A stretch of DNA of 64,000 nt, from NCBI GenBank assembly GCA_008000375.1, contig SMOI01000141.1, forward strand, positions 1 through 64,000, given 5' to 3'. The notes beneath the pieces are model-generated. The model was not told the origin of the DNA and searched no databases. It saw nothing but the letters and a program-made list of their open reading frames with translations. Within the stretch, counting starts at the first letter, position 1, and each line of letters starts with the position of its first letter. Source of the DNA: Poteriospumella lacustris. Lineage: Eukaryota > Sar > Chrysophyceae > Chromulinales > Dinobryaceae. The position numbers and the translations under genes are program-made. This document shows, piece by piece, positions 20,489-30,699 of this stretch.

Positions 20489-22657
20489 CTAATACCATGT
20501 CTTTCGACAGACTTCTGCTCCACAAAGACATTCACGATGACGACCAGCGACATTGCCCGCAAAGTAGCCATAGTCGTAGGATAGCTCGGTATTGGCGGGG
20601 ATGTGATCGTTCGTGAAGAATGCCACTCTATATGGTAGGTACCGCACAGAATAGATGATCAGAACAGACGAAGAAGACAGTCACAACCACGACATAGAGA
20701 AAGAAACGAACCTGGGAATGGTAACATCGTGTGTGTCACAGTACACGAGAATCTTATCCAAATTGGGCGCACACGAATGATTCAAAAAGCGACCAACGCT
20801 GCCGTACCAACGTGCATCAATGATAAACGATTCATCGCGTTCATCGGCTTCATTAATACAACGATCAACAATCACTGAACGTGCATCGTTCCATGCCTTT
20901 TGTCGCAAGGCAAACCGTACATCAAACCAATTCATGCGCTGTTTCTTCAGGGTCTCAGCATTCAATGGCTCATAACCCTGACGGACTTCACTAGGTGGTG
21001 GTGCTTCCACGGATTTCTTTCGTTTGCCGCGACCGTCCTGTTTCTCACCCGTGGCAGTTGTCGCCTTCTTCGCTTTGGATTTCGCGGTGGTCGTTGGGTT
21101 CTCGTCGGACTGCAACGAAAGCAACGGTAGATCACTCAAGGCCACGGGAAGCGGCTGATCCGAGACGGATGCATCTCCTTTCGTCGGTTCTTCTTCGGTC
21201 AATGATGCTGCCGTTTCGGACATGTTCTCGCCAATGCTACTACCACAAGGCACCGCGAATTCCAAGGTTTTGATCAACGCTTGCAACGATTCTTGTCGTC
21301 GTTGTTCCTTCTTGATTATCAATGGATGCTTGCTCGGCGAAAACGTCGTGGCTACCACAGTCTCTTTCTTGGTAGATTTGTTGTTGGTCGCGGCCGATCC
21401 TTTCGCTTTCTTCTTCGGTGGATCCGCATCACTGCCACTGCTCTCGGAGACACCCGCTGCTTGTAGCAACAACGTCGTGGCGTTCTTTTCAATGACTTTA
21501 TGCATTTGCCCCATGGCCTGGATTTTTCCTTTCGATTCCAAAAAGTCCAAGAACTGACGATCGTCGTCGGTCTCTTCGAAATATTGCTCGAGTTTCTCCC
21601 GCGTCAAATTCGTCGCATCGACGAAATATTCACGTGGCACTGACTCCAACGATCGCTTTAAACCCAAGTCATTCAGACGTTGACACGCTTGGCTTCGACC
21701 CCAACAATCCAACGAGTACAAGTATTCATCGCAGATACTCAATCCACGTTGATCCGCCGCCGATTCCGCCATGATCTCGCCGATGTAGTCCGCAATAAAT
21801 GTACCCGGGGGAAGCGGATCTTTGCAACGAACACCCCATCCCTTGTTAGGATCCGCACAACGAAAGACTTCCAATCGTTGACTGGGGCCATTGGATACCA
21901 CGCGGTTGCGGCACAGCTTGACGTTACAGGCACAACGATAATTGCATTCGTAGATACCCGCGGGACGATCCACCAACAACCGACCAGTATGATCGTACGA
22001 AAGACCTCCCGAATTGATGATGCATTCACAAGTAGATGGATCGGAACAATTGTCCGTACAAGAACAACACGATAGAAAATTCGGGTTGTTGGTTAACTTG
22101 GTACCTTCACCGGCAACGGGTTTGTTGACGTAAATGAATAACGATGGACCAGGTTCATCATCAACGGTATTGATCGCAGGGATTTCAAACTTCTCACGTC
22201 CACGGCTGATATCATAGTTGACAACACCCGCTTGTCTTGCGCGTCGTGCCATTTTATCGGATGCTTCTTGTCCGAGTCCTTGCCAACCATGCTTCATACA
22301 CAAGTCACGAAAGGATTGAGGAGAGCAAATGAAGCAACACCAACGATCCGATAAATTACGGATACGTTCAACTTCTCCCACACCAAAGTTTGTGCGGACG
22401 CATCGAACACAAAAGCTCTTGGGGCATGTGTCACAGAGCATCAAGTTGCCTTCTTCTCCCTGCCCGCACCAGCGACAGAATATCTCATTCCCATCTTCAA
22501 CGACGAAGTCTCCTTCGTGATAGTTTTCATCGCATTCCTCGCAAATTGGGATTTGGAAGATAGGGTGTGAGTAGAAGTTGCCCTTTGTTGTGCGGCAGGC
22601 ACTGCAGTACCGACCACCATCACCTTTGTATCGCCGCAACTCCGACGAACTTGACAT
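20489..22657 (-). CDS. SETDB1-like histone lysine methyltransferase with bifurcated SET domain and ADD-like zinc finger
   Basis: Two exons (22657-20712 and 20627-20489) encode 694 aa. Residues 15-120 hold cysteine pairs of an ADD/PHD-type finger (YCSAC, ICEEC, FCRWC, MLCDTC, FCVRC, CCFIC). Residues 195-255 are a pre-SET zinc cluster (CSCTDNCSDPSTCEC ... CACNVKLCRNRVV). SET-N follows at about 258-340 (GWGVRCKDPLPPGTFIADYIGEI). A charged, Ser/Lys-rich insertion of about 270 residues comes next. SET-C has the catalytic GRFLNHSCAPNL and VDTHD-like CDTHDVTIPR|VAFFTNDHIPANTELSYDYGY, and the post-SET is CLCGAEVC. The split SET and the THD...VAFF wording are those of SETDB1-type H3K9 methyltransferases, so H3K9 methylation and silencing are inferred. 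Splicing is required to complete the catalytic domain. The ATG at 22655-22657 is preferred. Confidence 0.85.
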
Positions 22658-22983
22658 CACTGAGCTGTATCTTCTGGAGTCACTATGTAAGGACGATCGT
22701 CAATCAGCTCAAAGAAAACTCCGCCGCGATATGTCAATCGGTTCTGACAGGATCCATTGATTCTTTCGTTTGCGTTTGTTTGATTTCGTCGGCTGCTCTC
22801 TTTGAACGATTCCCGCCCTTGGTACATATAATGCTCCGTAAGAAACTCTGATATTGTATTTACATTCCAAAATATGAACGTGTCATAACGAAAGAGGAAA
22901 TGCGACTAGAGCAAGACTAGAGTGATTTTAGAAAGAAATTGGACCGGTTCTATCGTAGATACAATATTTATTCAATTGTGAAC
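22658..22983. promoter_or_regulatory. Divergent promoter, SET gene and PUB gene
   Basis: A 326-bp region shared by the 5' ends of two divergently transcribed genes. It is AT-rich around 22850-22980. No motif is assigned. Confidence 0.4.
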
Positions 22984-24483
22984 ATGTCTCAGCTCACGAC
23001 ATTTGCACGACAAGTCGAAACCACGAAAGTGGCGGTGGAAAAACTGTTGTCGGCCGTGGTAGAGGAAGGCAATCCTGCCTCCTTGGCAGCGCATTATGCT
23101 TCCTTGCAAAAAGTAATGAAGCAAATCCAAGATGAACTGGAACCAACCTGCGAGAAATTGAAACAAAAACTTGGTCAAGTTGATCCCGTTACAGGTGCAA
23201 AACGTTATGGAGCACAAGCTGAGCAAAAATTCCTGGTTGGTGCAGACAGTCTCCAAGCGGTCAAGGACGCTTTAGGTATTCATATGCAACAACATGAAGA
23301 TCGGTACATATCTGCGAAGTCAGTTGTAGAAGAAGAGAAGAAAAAAGAAGAGATGGCGAAAGCAGCAGCCATGCCTGAACCTGTCATGTCGAGGATCATT
23401 GTGGAGAAGTTTAGTGACGCGGCGGATAGCACTGATGTCATTTCGTCTGCGACAGCAGAATCAGAAGAACTACACCAGAAGGCAGAAGAACTTCGTTTGA
23501 AGAAAGTTCGTGAATTGGATGATTTTCGGGCTTTCGAGATGCAGGTAAGACGACGTGATGTCGACGATGCGTGCCAAGCGACTGTGCACTCTGACATCGC
23601 TGCGCTTTGTAAATTTACAGTTGGATCAGACTCTACGCACTACCTACGCAAGCAACCTCAACGACTATTTTTTATACGCAGATACCAATGAAACCATCAA
23701 CGTGATGAAGGTATTAAACTCTCTATTGGTGTTCATTCTACATTAGTCGCCTAAGTGTCGCCTTTTTTCACATACAGCAATCGTCAAAATTCTCCTCTGC
23801 CGATTGGAAGGCGATGAAATCTATCGCTCTTGATATTCTGAGCCGGGTCATTTCCAAGCCCGACGATGTGAATTTGCGTAAGCTTCGTGCTACGCATCCC
23901 GCCATTCAGGTATGTGTGATAGACCAGCTCTCGCGTCCACTCCATGCGGTACATCTTTTAACGATGGTGCATCGTGTCTTTGTAGAGCAAAATTACCAGT
24001 AAAATGGGTGGCATCCCATTGCTTTTATCCCTGGGCTTCCAAATGGTCGTGAAAAGAGAAACTCCGTCTACCAATGCTGACGAAAACACGGACGATTTGA
24101 GTCATCACCCACAGCGATTGCAATGGCTACGTCAACATCGTCAGGAATGGGAGGCATTGTTTCTGGCATCGCCACAGTCGACAGTAGCACCAACATCATG
24201 TTGGTTGTTCAATCCTACTCATACCGCAGAAACCCTGTCATCCCGCGTGGAAGAGAACTACGCTGTGATTCTTCCGTTGTGCAGCAACCCTCCCGTTTCA
24301 CCATGGGAACTGTGGTTTGAAATGGAGGAACCTCCCATCGACGATCTCTTGGCCCCCACTGCCTCTTCTACCTCTGATCATGGTGACACACAACCTCCCT
24401 CGAAACGGCCGCGTGTGAAGTTGACGTGGATCGATTGGTACGATCGATTACAGGCGTCTATCGCGCTGTTGGAGCAATCCTAG
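22984..24483 (+). CDS. PUB-domain protein
   Basis: Four exons (22984-23544, 23621-23710, 23778-23909, 23986-24483) encode 426 aa, all joined in phase with introns of 67-76 bp. Residues 1-115 are helical. A Glu/Lys-rich coiled region follows at about 115-187. A PUB domain then spans roughly 225-290 and is assembled from exons 2 to 4: MKSIALDILSRVISKPDDVNLRKLRATHPAIQ, then SKITSKMGGIPLLLSLGF. PUB domains bind the C-terminus of the AAA ATPase p97/Cdc48, as in PNGase and UBXN6, so a role in ubiquitin-linked protein extraction or degradation is inferred. No UBX or transglutaminase domain is seen. The C-terminal part is Trp-rich with a short basic KRPRVK. Only one family-defining domain is present, so the exact orthologue is uncertain. 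Confidence 0.8.
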
Positions 24484-24611
24484 TCATGACTATGGCACCT
24501 ACATTTCATGTACATACGCTGAATTATCCCCATCACCAAATTCAATGACTTATAACTTAACCAACAGCATTACAACAGCGCGACAAGATACTGAGTACAT
24601 TCGCCGCCGCT

Positions 24612-26310
24612 TTATCTCGTCAAACTGGCGTACGCATTGTCGTCCAAGAACGTTGCAGCAATCGTTCGACCGGCGAAGAAACGACCGTTCAAATTGTTGG
24701 CTGCTTTCTGTGCCGCGTCGACCGTCAACATGCGGAAATACACAAGTCCTGCAGGACTCGTAACGTCAACAAAACAATGTTCCACGCGTCCGAAGTTGGC
24801 ACACTGGTCGATCAAGTCCTCCTTGATGTCTTGGTCCCATCCAGGTTTCGTTTCTTCGGCGGGGTTGAACATGTTCGAGATGCGAACACAACGTGAGGGC
24901 ATTCCAGCCACAGGAGGGACCATGCCTCTCATCGGCATACCAGGCGTCATACCGGGTGCCATACCGGGTGTCATACCAGGAACCATAGGAGGCATACCCA
25001 TGCCCATCGGCATGCCCGGCATCATCTGCGGTACGGAAGGCATCATTGGCACGGGCACAGAAATACCTGCTTTTTCTCCTAATTTTGCCATCAACTGCAA
25101 ACGACGGGTAGAATCCATGGCGACGCCTTGACCGTTATCATCCGCATCCAATTTCCAATTCGTATTCTGATCAGTGATCGATGCTACAAGGTTCAACGGA
25201 TCAGTACGATTGGTATGTTCCGAGACAGGGCCCACACGTAAAAATCTGCCCATCAACTCGATGCTTGGCAATGCAGTCATGGCCATCTTGGCACCGTCAG
25301 GACTGATATACTTCACGAAGGCATATCCTTTGCTCACGCCCATACTATCACGTTGTAACTTCACATGCTCCAAAGGACCAAATTGTTCCAGAACTGCACG
25401 AAGAGAAACCTCATCCAACGCCGTGTGAATGTTTCCTAAATAAAGACGTGTCTCTTGAGCAGGAGCCATAGGAGGTCCACCAAGGCCTGCCATGTTTCCA
25501 CCTATTGGCAACGCAGGAATTGCATTACCACCGTCGGAGTCCTTCTTCGCCAAATAGTTCTTCTCTGCTTCAGATGCCTTCACTAAAATGGGAAACTTTT
25601 GAAACTCAGGTACGATGTTATTAAACAACAAGCAGTTCGGAATCGATTCCAGCTCAGCCATTTCCACATACGCGAATCCCTTGTGTTGTCCAGTAAACTT
25701 GTCACGAAGCATGATAACACTGCGCACTTTCCCTATCTGCGAAAAGAAGTCCTCCAAATTGCGTTCTGTAACCTTTTTCACAAGCTGCCCAACGAATAAT
25801 GTTCGCTGATCTTTGGTTAAATCATCAATTTCGCGTTGGCGACGACTAGCCTCACGATCAGCAGCTGACGTTTCAACGCGAGGTTTATCACGCTCGCGTT
25901 CACGTTCACGTTCACGGTCACGTTCACGGTCACGCTCGCGATCTCGTCTGTCGCGAGATCTTGAGCGTTTGCGTTGATCTCTTGGACCAGATGGCGAACG
26001 ACGTCGGCGATCTCTCGAATCGCGTCTACGGTCTCGATCTCTATCGCGGCTACCTCGGCGGCGACGATCAGCACTTCTGTCCCGCGATCGATCTGCCGAT
26101 CGATCTGGAGACTTTCTGTCTTTTCTGCCACCTGAGTCTTCTTTAGGCTTGCCATTCGTAGACTCTTCGTTTGACTTCGAGCTACAACCAATTAAAAAGA
26201 GTGAGATAGATCCAGAAGAAGTCGGGCAACGAAAACCTGCACGACACTTACCTTTGAGCTCGTGCGGCCTGTTCTTCTAAAATCGCTTCTACATCGAATG
26301 CGTCTGACAT
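24612..26310 (-). CDS. RBM39: RBM39/CAPER-type splicing factor
   Basis: Two exons (26310-26252 and 26181-24612, intron 70 bp) encode 542 aa. Exon 1 gives MSDAFDVEAILEEQAARAQ, joined in phase to an RS/RD/RE-rich domain (about residues 20-145). RRM1 follows (RTLFVGQL ... GFAYVEM), ending in the RBM39-like KASEAEKN. RRM2 reads RLYLGNI ... KGYAFVKY. Next is a Met/Pro/Gly-rich linker of repeated PGM units. A C-terminal U2AF-homology RRM starts at VRISNMFNPAEE and contains the NGRFFAGR loop, which in this family binds tryptophan-bearing ligand motifs of SF3B1-type partners. The order and wording match RBM39 better than U2AF65. It should act in nuclear pre-mRNA splicing. The second exon has no ATG in its first 130 codons, which makes exon 1 necessary. 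Confidence 0.9.
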
Positions 26311-26785
26311 CGTTTTCTGTTACCGCTGACGGCTTTGTTCGAAAAGAAAGACTAAGGGATAAGACCTGATGCTCAGAATTGGCGAAGGAAAAAAAGGGAC
26401 TGGCACAATTCAACTCCAAGCCTCTGTCCGAATCTACGGTAAACACAATTCTGTTGGCACAGATCTCAAAGATTATATATCCGTGGAGATATATTAATTT
26501 TCAAGACGCCCTTCGGTCTATTTTTGTTGTGATTTGTTGCGTAATCCGCCTTCTTGTGAATGGATATGTATCGACAACCGACTCTCGACAGCGGGGCTGG
26601 CCAAAAGTTCGGTGGCCGCTTTTCCTCACTTTTCACTTTTCGCGCTCGCCACCGAAAAGGTACACGATTCTCCACTACTAATCATCAAAAAATCGATAAT
26701 ACGACCACATAAAGTACATGAGTTGTGGAAGAGCCTGAGATACATGACGATGACGACGACGACGATGACGATGATGATATGATGA

Positions 26786-26830
<45 letters not shown>

Positions 26831-26940
26831 CAAGAGAAGCAAGAAGCAAGAAGCAAGAAGGACGAAACAAACCATACACCGATGATTCCAACAAAAACCA
26901 TAACTTGAAGCCAGGATCATCGCCCTTCTTTCGTACACCG
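26311..26940. other. Divergent promoter region with GAT microsatellite
   Basis: This 630-bp region lies between the splicing-factor gene and the glyoxalase gene. It holds AT-rich sequence at 26475-26510 and a GAT/GAC trinucleotide tract (listed separately). A frame open through the tract would add a poly-Asp leader to the glyoxalase, discussed there. Confidence 0.5.
26742..26829 (+). repeat. GAT/GAC trinucleotide microsatellite
   Basis: Roughly 29 trinucleotide units, interrupted by ATGATGAAT near 26780. In one frame it would encode poly-Asp, in others poly-Met/Thr or stops. It ends about 110 bp before the favoured ATG of the glyoxalase gene. Confidence 0.85.
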
Positions 26941-28072
26941 ATGTTCCTCTCTGTCATCATCACCCTTCTTATATCATCACTACGGGAAATTGAAGGATTT
27001 CTGCCACTTGGTCATCGAATGCATGGGAGAGCGGCAAAGCGAATGAGCATGAATTGCAGTCTCCGTGATATTAGTTTAAACGTCGAAGATTTGAGCAAAG
27101 CTGTCGAGTTTTATCGACATATATTGCAGCCTTTTCAGTCCGTCGACGCAGAGCCTGCATCCTCGTCCTTTCGTTTCACTTTCAATAAACGAGGAATTCT
27201 AACTCTCAATGCGGCATCGACTCGAAAAAAGATTGAGAAAGGAAATGTATGTGATGAATCACCTGGTATTTTTACATACGCTTGATCCTTAAATTGCGTC
27301 TCTTCTGTATTCCAGGGTTTTGAGGGCTTTACATTCGGTCGACCGGATTCGGAAGATCTAATGCATATGGTGTCCACCTCTGACAATGTTGAACGAAAGT
27401 ATCAAGTCTATCAGTTTGGAGCTTCAATCATTCCGGATGAAGACGAGTTGAAACTGTTCGATGTTGAGTATGGGAGACTTCTTGATCCTATGGGCCACAA
27501 AATCAACATTCAAAAGTGTCCCAATGCCTTTGATCGGGTAGTTTTGAATGTAGTGGATTTGGACGAGTCCATTGAATTTTACCAGAAGACCCTGGGATTG
27601 TCACTTTTGCGGAAACGATCGAATGTTAACAATCGTCCCAAAGAGGCGTCTTTTTCCGCCTATATGGTAAGTCGTGATGCCGATTTGTGACCAAAGGCCT
27701 GGGCTAAAATGCACACTGCGTAGGGAAATGAAGAAGATCGTGACTCACCGTCTCTAGAACTTTTATATCACTATTCGACGGAGCACATTAAACTTGGAGA
27801 TACATTTGGTGAGGTATGTATCTTGTCTTTTGTCCCATGGGATGTCGAGTTACGATTCTTTTTCGCAGATTGTCTTTCAAGCTGAAGATTTTTCGAAAAC
27901 AGCTTACACTATTCGGGAGAATGCGATTTCGTTTGCCCAGGATGAAGATCAAAGCATCACTGTTGCTGATCCAAATGGATACAAGGTCAGAATCAATATC
28001 ATCAACGCCGGTTGCAATACTTATACTGCACTTATTTTCCATGTCTAACAGATCAGGATTGTGTGCAAATAA
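26941..28072 (+). CDS. Double-VOC glyoxalase I-type protein with N-terminal presequence
   Basis: The model has exons 26941-27246, 27316-27666, 27724-27813, 27869-27985 and 28052-28072 (294 aa). Two vicinal-oxygen-chelate domains follow each other: SLRDISLNVEDLSKAVEFYR (about residue 39) and DRVVLNVVDLDESIEFYQKTLG (about 167). This is the plan of plant plastid glyoxalase I, which detoxifies methylglyoxal with glutathione. The start MFLSVIITLLISS is hydrophobic, then EGFLPLGHRMHGRAAKR is basic with Phe near the presumed cleavage point. That is the look of a bipartite signal/transit peptide of complex plastids. The last intron is not certain. Without it the protein continues from NGYK to a TAA at 28046-28048; with it the end is IRIVCK. 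A longer poly-Asp N-terminus from ATGs near 26779 is possible but would bury the signal peptide. Confidence 0.8.
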
Positions 28073-28192
28073 ATGACGAGCACCCATCGAGACAAAGTGA
28101 CTGAATGTTTCGATATTTTTGATTATGGGTTTTCTCGTGCTGGTTCAGTTTTCTGTCGTATAACGTTTGTTGTACGGGGACATTGTTAACAG

Positions 28193-28660
28193 ATAGTCCG
28201 AGGGTGGGCTGTCACCAAATACGCGACCACACGGTGTACGCACATCGTTCGTCACATTGGAATGGTAAGTCTTGTAAAAGTCGAAAGCGGTCCGGGTAGT
28301 TTCCCGTGCATGGTGGCCTTTATGATTCCGTCTTTCGCCGTAGCCGTCTTTTCAAAACATCGGGTTCATAAGCCGGCTGAACTACCCTATATGTTGTGTT
28401 GCTTGTTCCAAGAATCCGTTTTGGTGCAGTTCGGTCTCGTGAGCTATGATACAAATACGAGTGAAATTTCCGGTTTCCAATCGAGTCATTTTTTCGTATC
28501 ACTGAGTGGCCGGATCTTTTGTTGTATCAATAAGAAAAGCAAACTACACACTTCATTGGATGCCGCACATTTTATACAATTGATGTCAATCCTTTGTGCC
28601 CACTATACTTGCACAGCAGCAAAGGTGTGGAAGGCGACGAAAGAGAATGCTAAAAGATGA
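28193..28660 (+). CDS. Possible exon or ORF, unrecognised
   Basis: A frame is open from an acceptor-like AACAG at 28188-28192 to TGA at 28658-28660. Its first ATG is at 28262, immediately followed by a strong donor-like GTAAGT. The encoded sequence (for example FQESVLVQFGLVSYDTN and SLDAAHFIQLMSILCAHY) reads like protein but matches no family I know. It could be part of a multi-exon gene whose upstream exon I cannot place. Treat as tentative. Confidence 0.3.
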   Translation: MVRGWAVTKYATTRCTHIVRHIGMVSLVKVESGPGSFPCMVAFMIPSFAVAVFSKHRVHKPAELPYMLCCLFQESVLVQFGLVSYDTNTSEISGFQSSHFFVSLSGRIFCCINKKSKLHTSLDAAHFIQLMSILCAHYTCTAAKVWKATKENAKR

Positions 28661-28896
28661 TGAAATGAAAACCAAAAACGGAGACATACAGTATGTAATG
28701 CAATGTACGACGGCGGGCACGATGACGATGACACAGGCCACATGGCGGCCATGGCTCTTTTTCTATGGAACCAACGCTGGATCGACAATCGTCATAAGAA
28801 ACTGGGAAACTGTCGACAGCTGCTGTTACACATACAATATGCTGTAGCTGAGACTTTTGTCGTTCATTTTGGAATTGTCCGGTGTCTTTCTTGGCA

Positions 28897-29331
28897 ATGG
28901 CAAGCGGAACATCTCGACATGTGTTTGTTCAGGCATTTCGTCCACCTTTTCCAGATCCACGTCGATGGAACGATATCAGCTATTGGCAGCAGTATTACTA
29001 TTTAAAGTGCGAATGGATGGTCCCAAAGGTGAACTATAGTGGTACTGGTGATTATTCTTCGTCCTTTCCTTCGAGTGAATCTTCTGAATATCTTCCTCAA
29101 GAGACTAAGAGCGAGGCAGAATCGGATCAGCAACCAACGGAGGAAGATTCAGACGATTTGCAGTATGAATTGAGCGAAGAATGGGCATCTAGATTTGCCA
29201 AAACGTTAGAAAACATGAAAAAGAGGAGGCGGCAGCAACGTAGAGAGGATGATGAAGACCAAGATACCGTCCCAAAAAGGAAGCGACGTGCGAAAAAGCA
29301 GAATCAAAACTTAGACAGCCCCACTGAATGA
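28897..29331 (+). CDS. Small acidic/basic hypothetical protein
   Basis: A 144-aa ATG frame. The first 50 residues are aromatic- and Pro-rich (FRPPFPDPRRWNDISYWQQ, then KCEWMVPK). The middle is Ser/Glu/Asp-rich and the end is strongly basic (KKRRRQQRRE, PKRKRRAKKQ), suggesting a nuclear protein. The reading frame keeps clean composition to its stop. There is no family match. An upstream exon joining the 28193-28660 frame is possible but not demonstrated. Confidence 0.5.
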   Translation: MASGTSRHVFVQAFRPPFPDPRRWNDISYWQQYYYLKCEWMVPKVNYSGTGDYSSSFPSSESSEYLPQETKSEAESDQQPTEEDSDDLQYELSEEWASRFAKTLENMKKRRRQQRREDDEDQDTVPKRKRRAKKQNQNLDSPTE

Positions 29332-29542
29332 TATCATTTCATTTAAATAGATATCAAACATTTTCCTCTTATTTTTTGACTTGATCAATGAAATGTTTTC
29401 AAAAGGGTCGCAGGTCACAAATGCCAGGAACTAAATGCGACGGTACGTCTGTGGAGACCCTTCTCGCCATTAGTCTTTGATTGAACCTGTGATCAACAGA
29501 ATATCGCTTATGGTTCAACCTATTCTACATCTTCTTTTACCT

Positions 29543-29890
29543 TCAACTCAGCAGCAGCAATTGATGTTTATACAAGTGTTGTATGCTTAGCAATTCTGTT
29601 CTGCAAGAGCTCCACAACTGTTTGGACAGGTAAAGGATGGTTCTCGTCACTATTGAAATAGATGAGGAGAAATAGGGGCTCTGTCGACTCACACTTTGCC
29701 ATGTTTCCAAATCGATCGTGAAGTGACACCGTTCCGCTGCCCTGCGCACGTGAATACCCATAGAAACGCACAGTTCCGTCAGTGTGGAGAGTTGGTAGTG
29801 CTTTATTCTATAGATAGCCAAGTGATTACCCCAGTGCCGCGTTCTTGAAATCATTATTTGTATGGCTCTACATTGACAAATCGATGACAT
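29543..29890 (-). CDS. Possible small gene, structure unresolved
   Basis: On the minus strand, one frame gives LSTLTELCVSMGIHVRRAAERCH up to a good donor (GTGAGT near 29694). A second frame downstream gives NHPLPVQTVVELLQNRIAKH before TAA at 29568-29570. A 50-bp intron could join them, but the acceptor would be the weak GACGAG. Both pieces look protein-like, and neither is recognised. Low confidence. Confidence 0.25.
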   Translation of the reverse strand: MSSICQCRAIQIMISRTRHWGNHLAIYRIKHYQLSTLTELCVSMGIHVRRAAERCHFTIDLETWQSVSRQSPYFSSSISIVTRTILYLSKQLWSSCRTELLSIQHLYKHQLLLLS

Positions 29891-30337
29891 TGCATAGTCG
29901 AAAGTACATGCAATCTCTATTGTTGTGCCCGTGTTTCATTTCGCCTTCAACTTAAGGCGGTGCGTCAGGGTGTCTGCAGCGGTGAGTTGGAAGGGTCTTC
30001 ACAGCGCGCCAGCGCGCGAATTGTTTGTAAATACCAAGTAACTAGCGGCTGAGGCGCTGCCGCGCGACGTGCCAGCGCGTCCGCCAATGAGACCTGTTAC
30101 TTACAGGGAAAGGAAGGAATAGGTAGCGAAGCGATGAAAAAGCCAGAAAGTGAAACTTCCCCTAAACACAGATCTCTGTCTAGGTCTAGGCCGCCTCAGG
30201 GAGAGTGGCGACCACAGACAGCAGCTCATTCGATCGGTCGTACTTAGGTGTCTGAAAGTGTTGGTCTTTACTAAACACCTAAGGCCATGATAGCGGTCGC
30301 CACCACTCAGATCACGAGACTCTAGCGATCGTACACG

Positions 30338-30587
30338 TTGCGATTGGACCAGGAAACACATATTTATTGCTTCATCTACCGGTTGTCTCATCTAACCATT
30401 GCACCATGAGTCAGCATCCAAAATGACAATGACCTTGTCCATGGCATCGTATTTTTTTATTTTTTTATAATTTATTTTAAAAATAAAAAACGCAATGCCA
30501 TGGACAAGGACATTGGCATGGATTTTGATTCATGGTGCAATGGCAGATGAAGTAATAGATATGTGTTACCTGTTCCAATCGCATTCC
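30338..30587. repeat. Long fold-back inverted repeat (MITE- or hairpin-like)
   Basis: The left arm, about 30338-30466, and the right arm, about 30472-30587, are reverse complements at roughly 80% by eye. Shared blocks in order are TGCGATTGGA, AACACATAT, CTTCATCT, CCATTGCACCATGA and CCTTGTCCATGGCAT, then an A/T-rich centre. The left arm has an extra 15-16 bp (between two copies of TCATCTA) that the right arm lacks. The loop is only a few bases, so a transcript would fold into a hairpin of more than 100 bp. Confidence 0.85.
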
Positions 30588-30699
30588 AATTTGTCGGCAG
30601 CGATGCACGGAAAGCTGCGAACATTGCCCCCACTCTGATGTACGTTTCATAGCGGAGTCTTGACTGACCAGTGAGTGACCTCTGACCTCTGTCCATTCA

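Noticed and set aside
26725-27285. Single-exon reading of the glyoxalase with a poly-Asp start
   Set aside because: The reading starts at a non-ATG codon, runs through the microsatellite and reads into intron 1. The ATG at 26941 gives a sensible leader.
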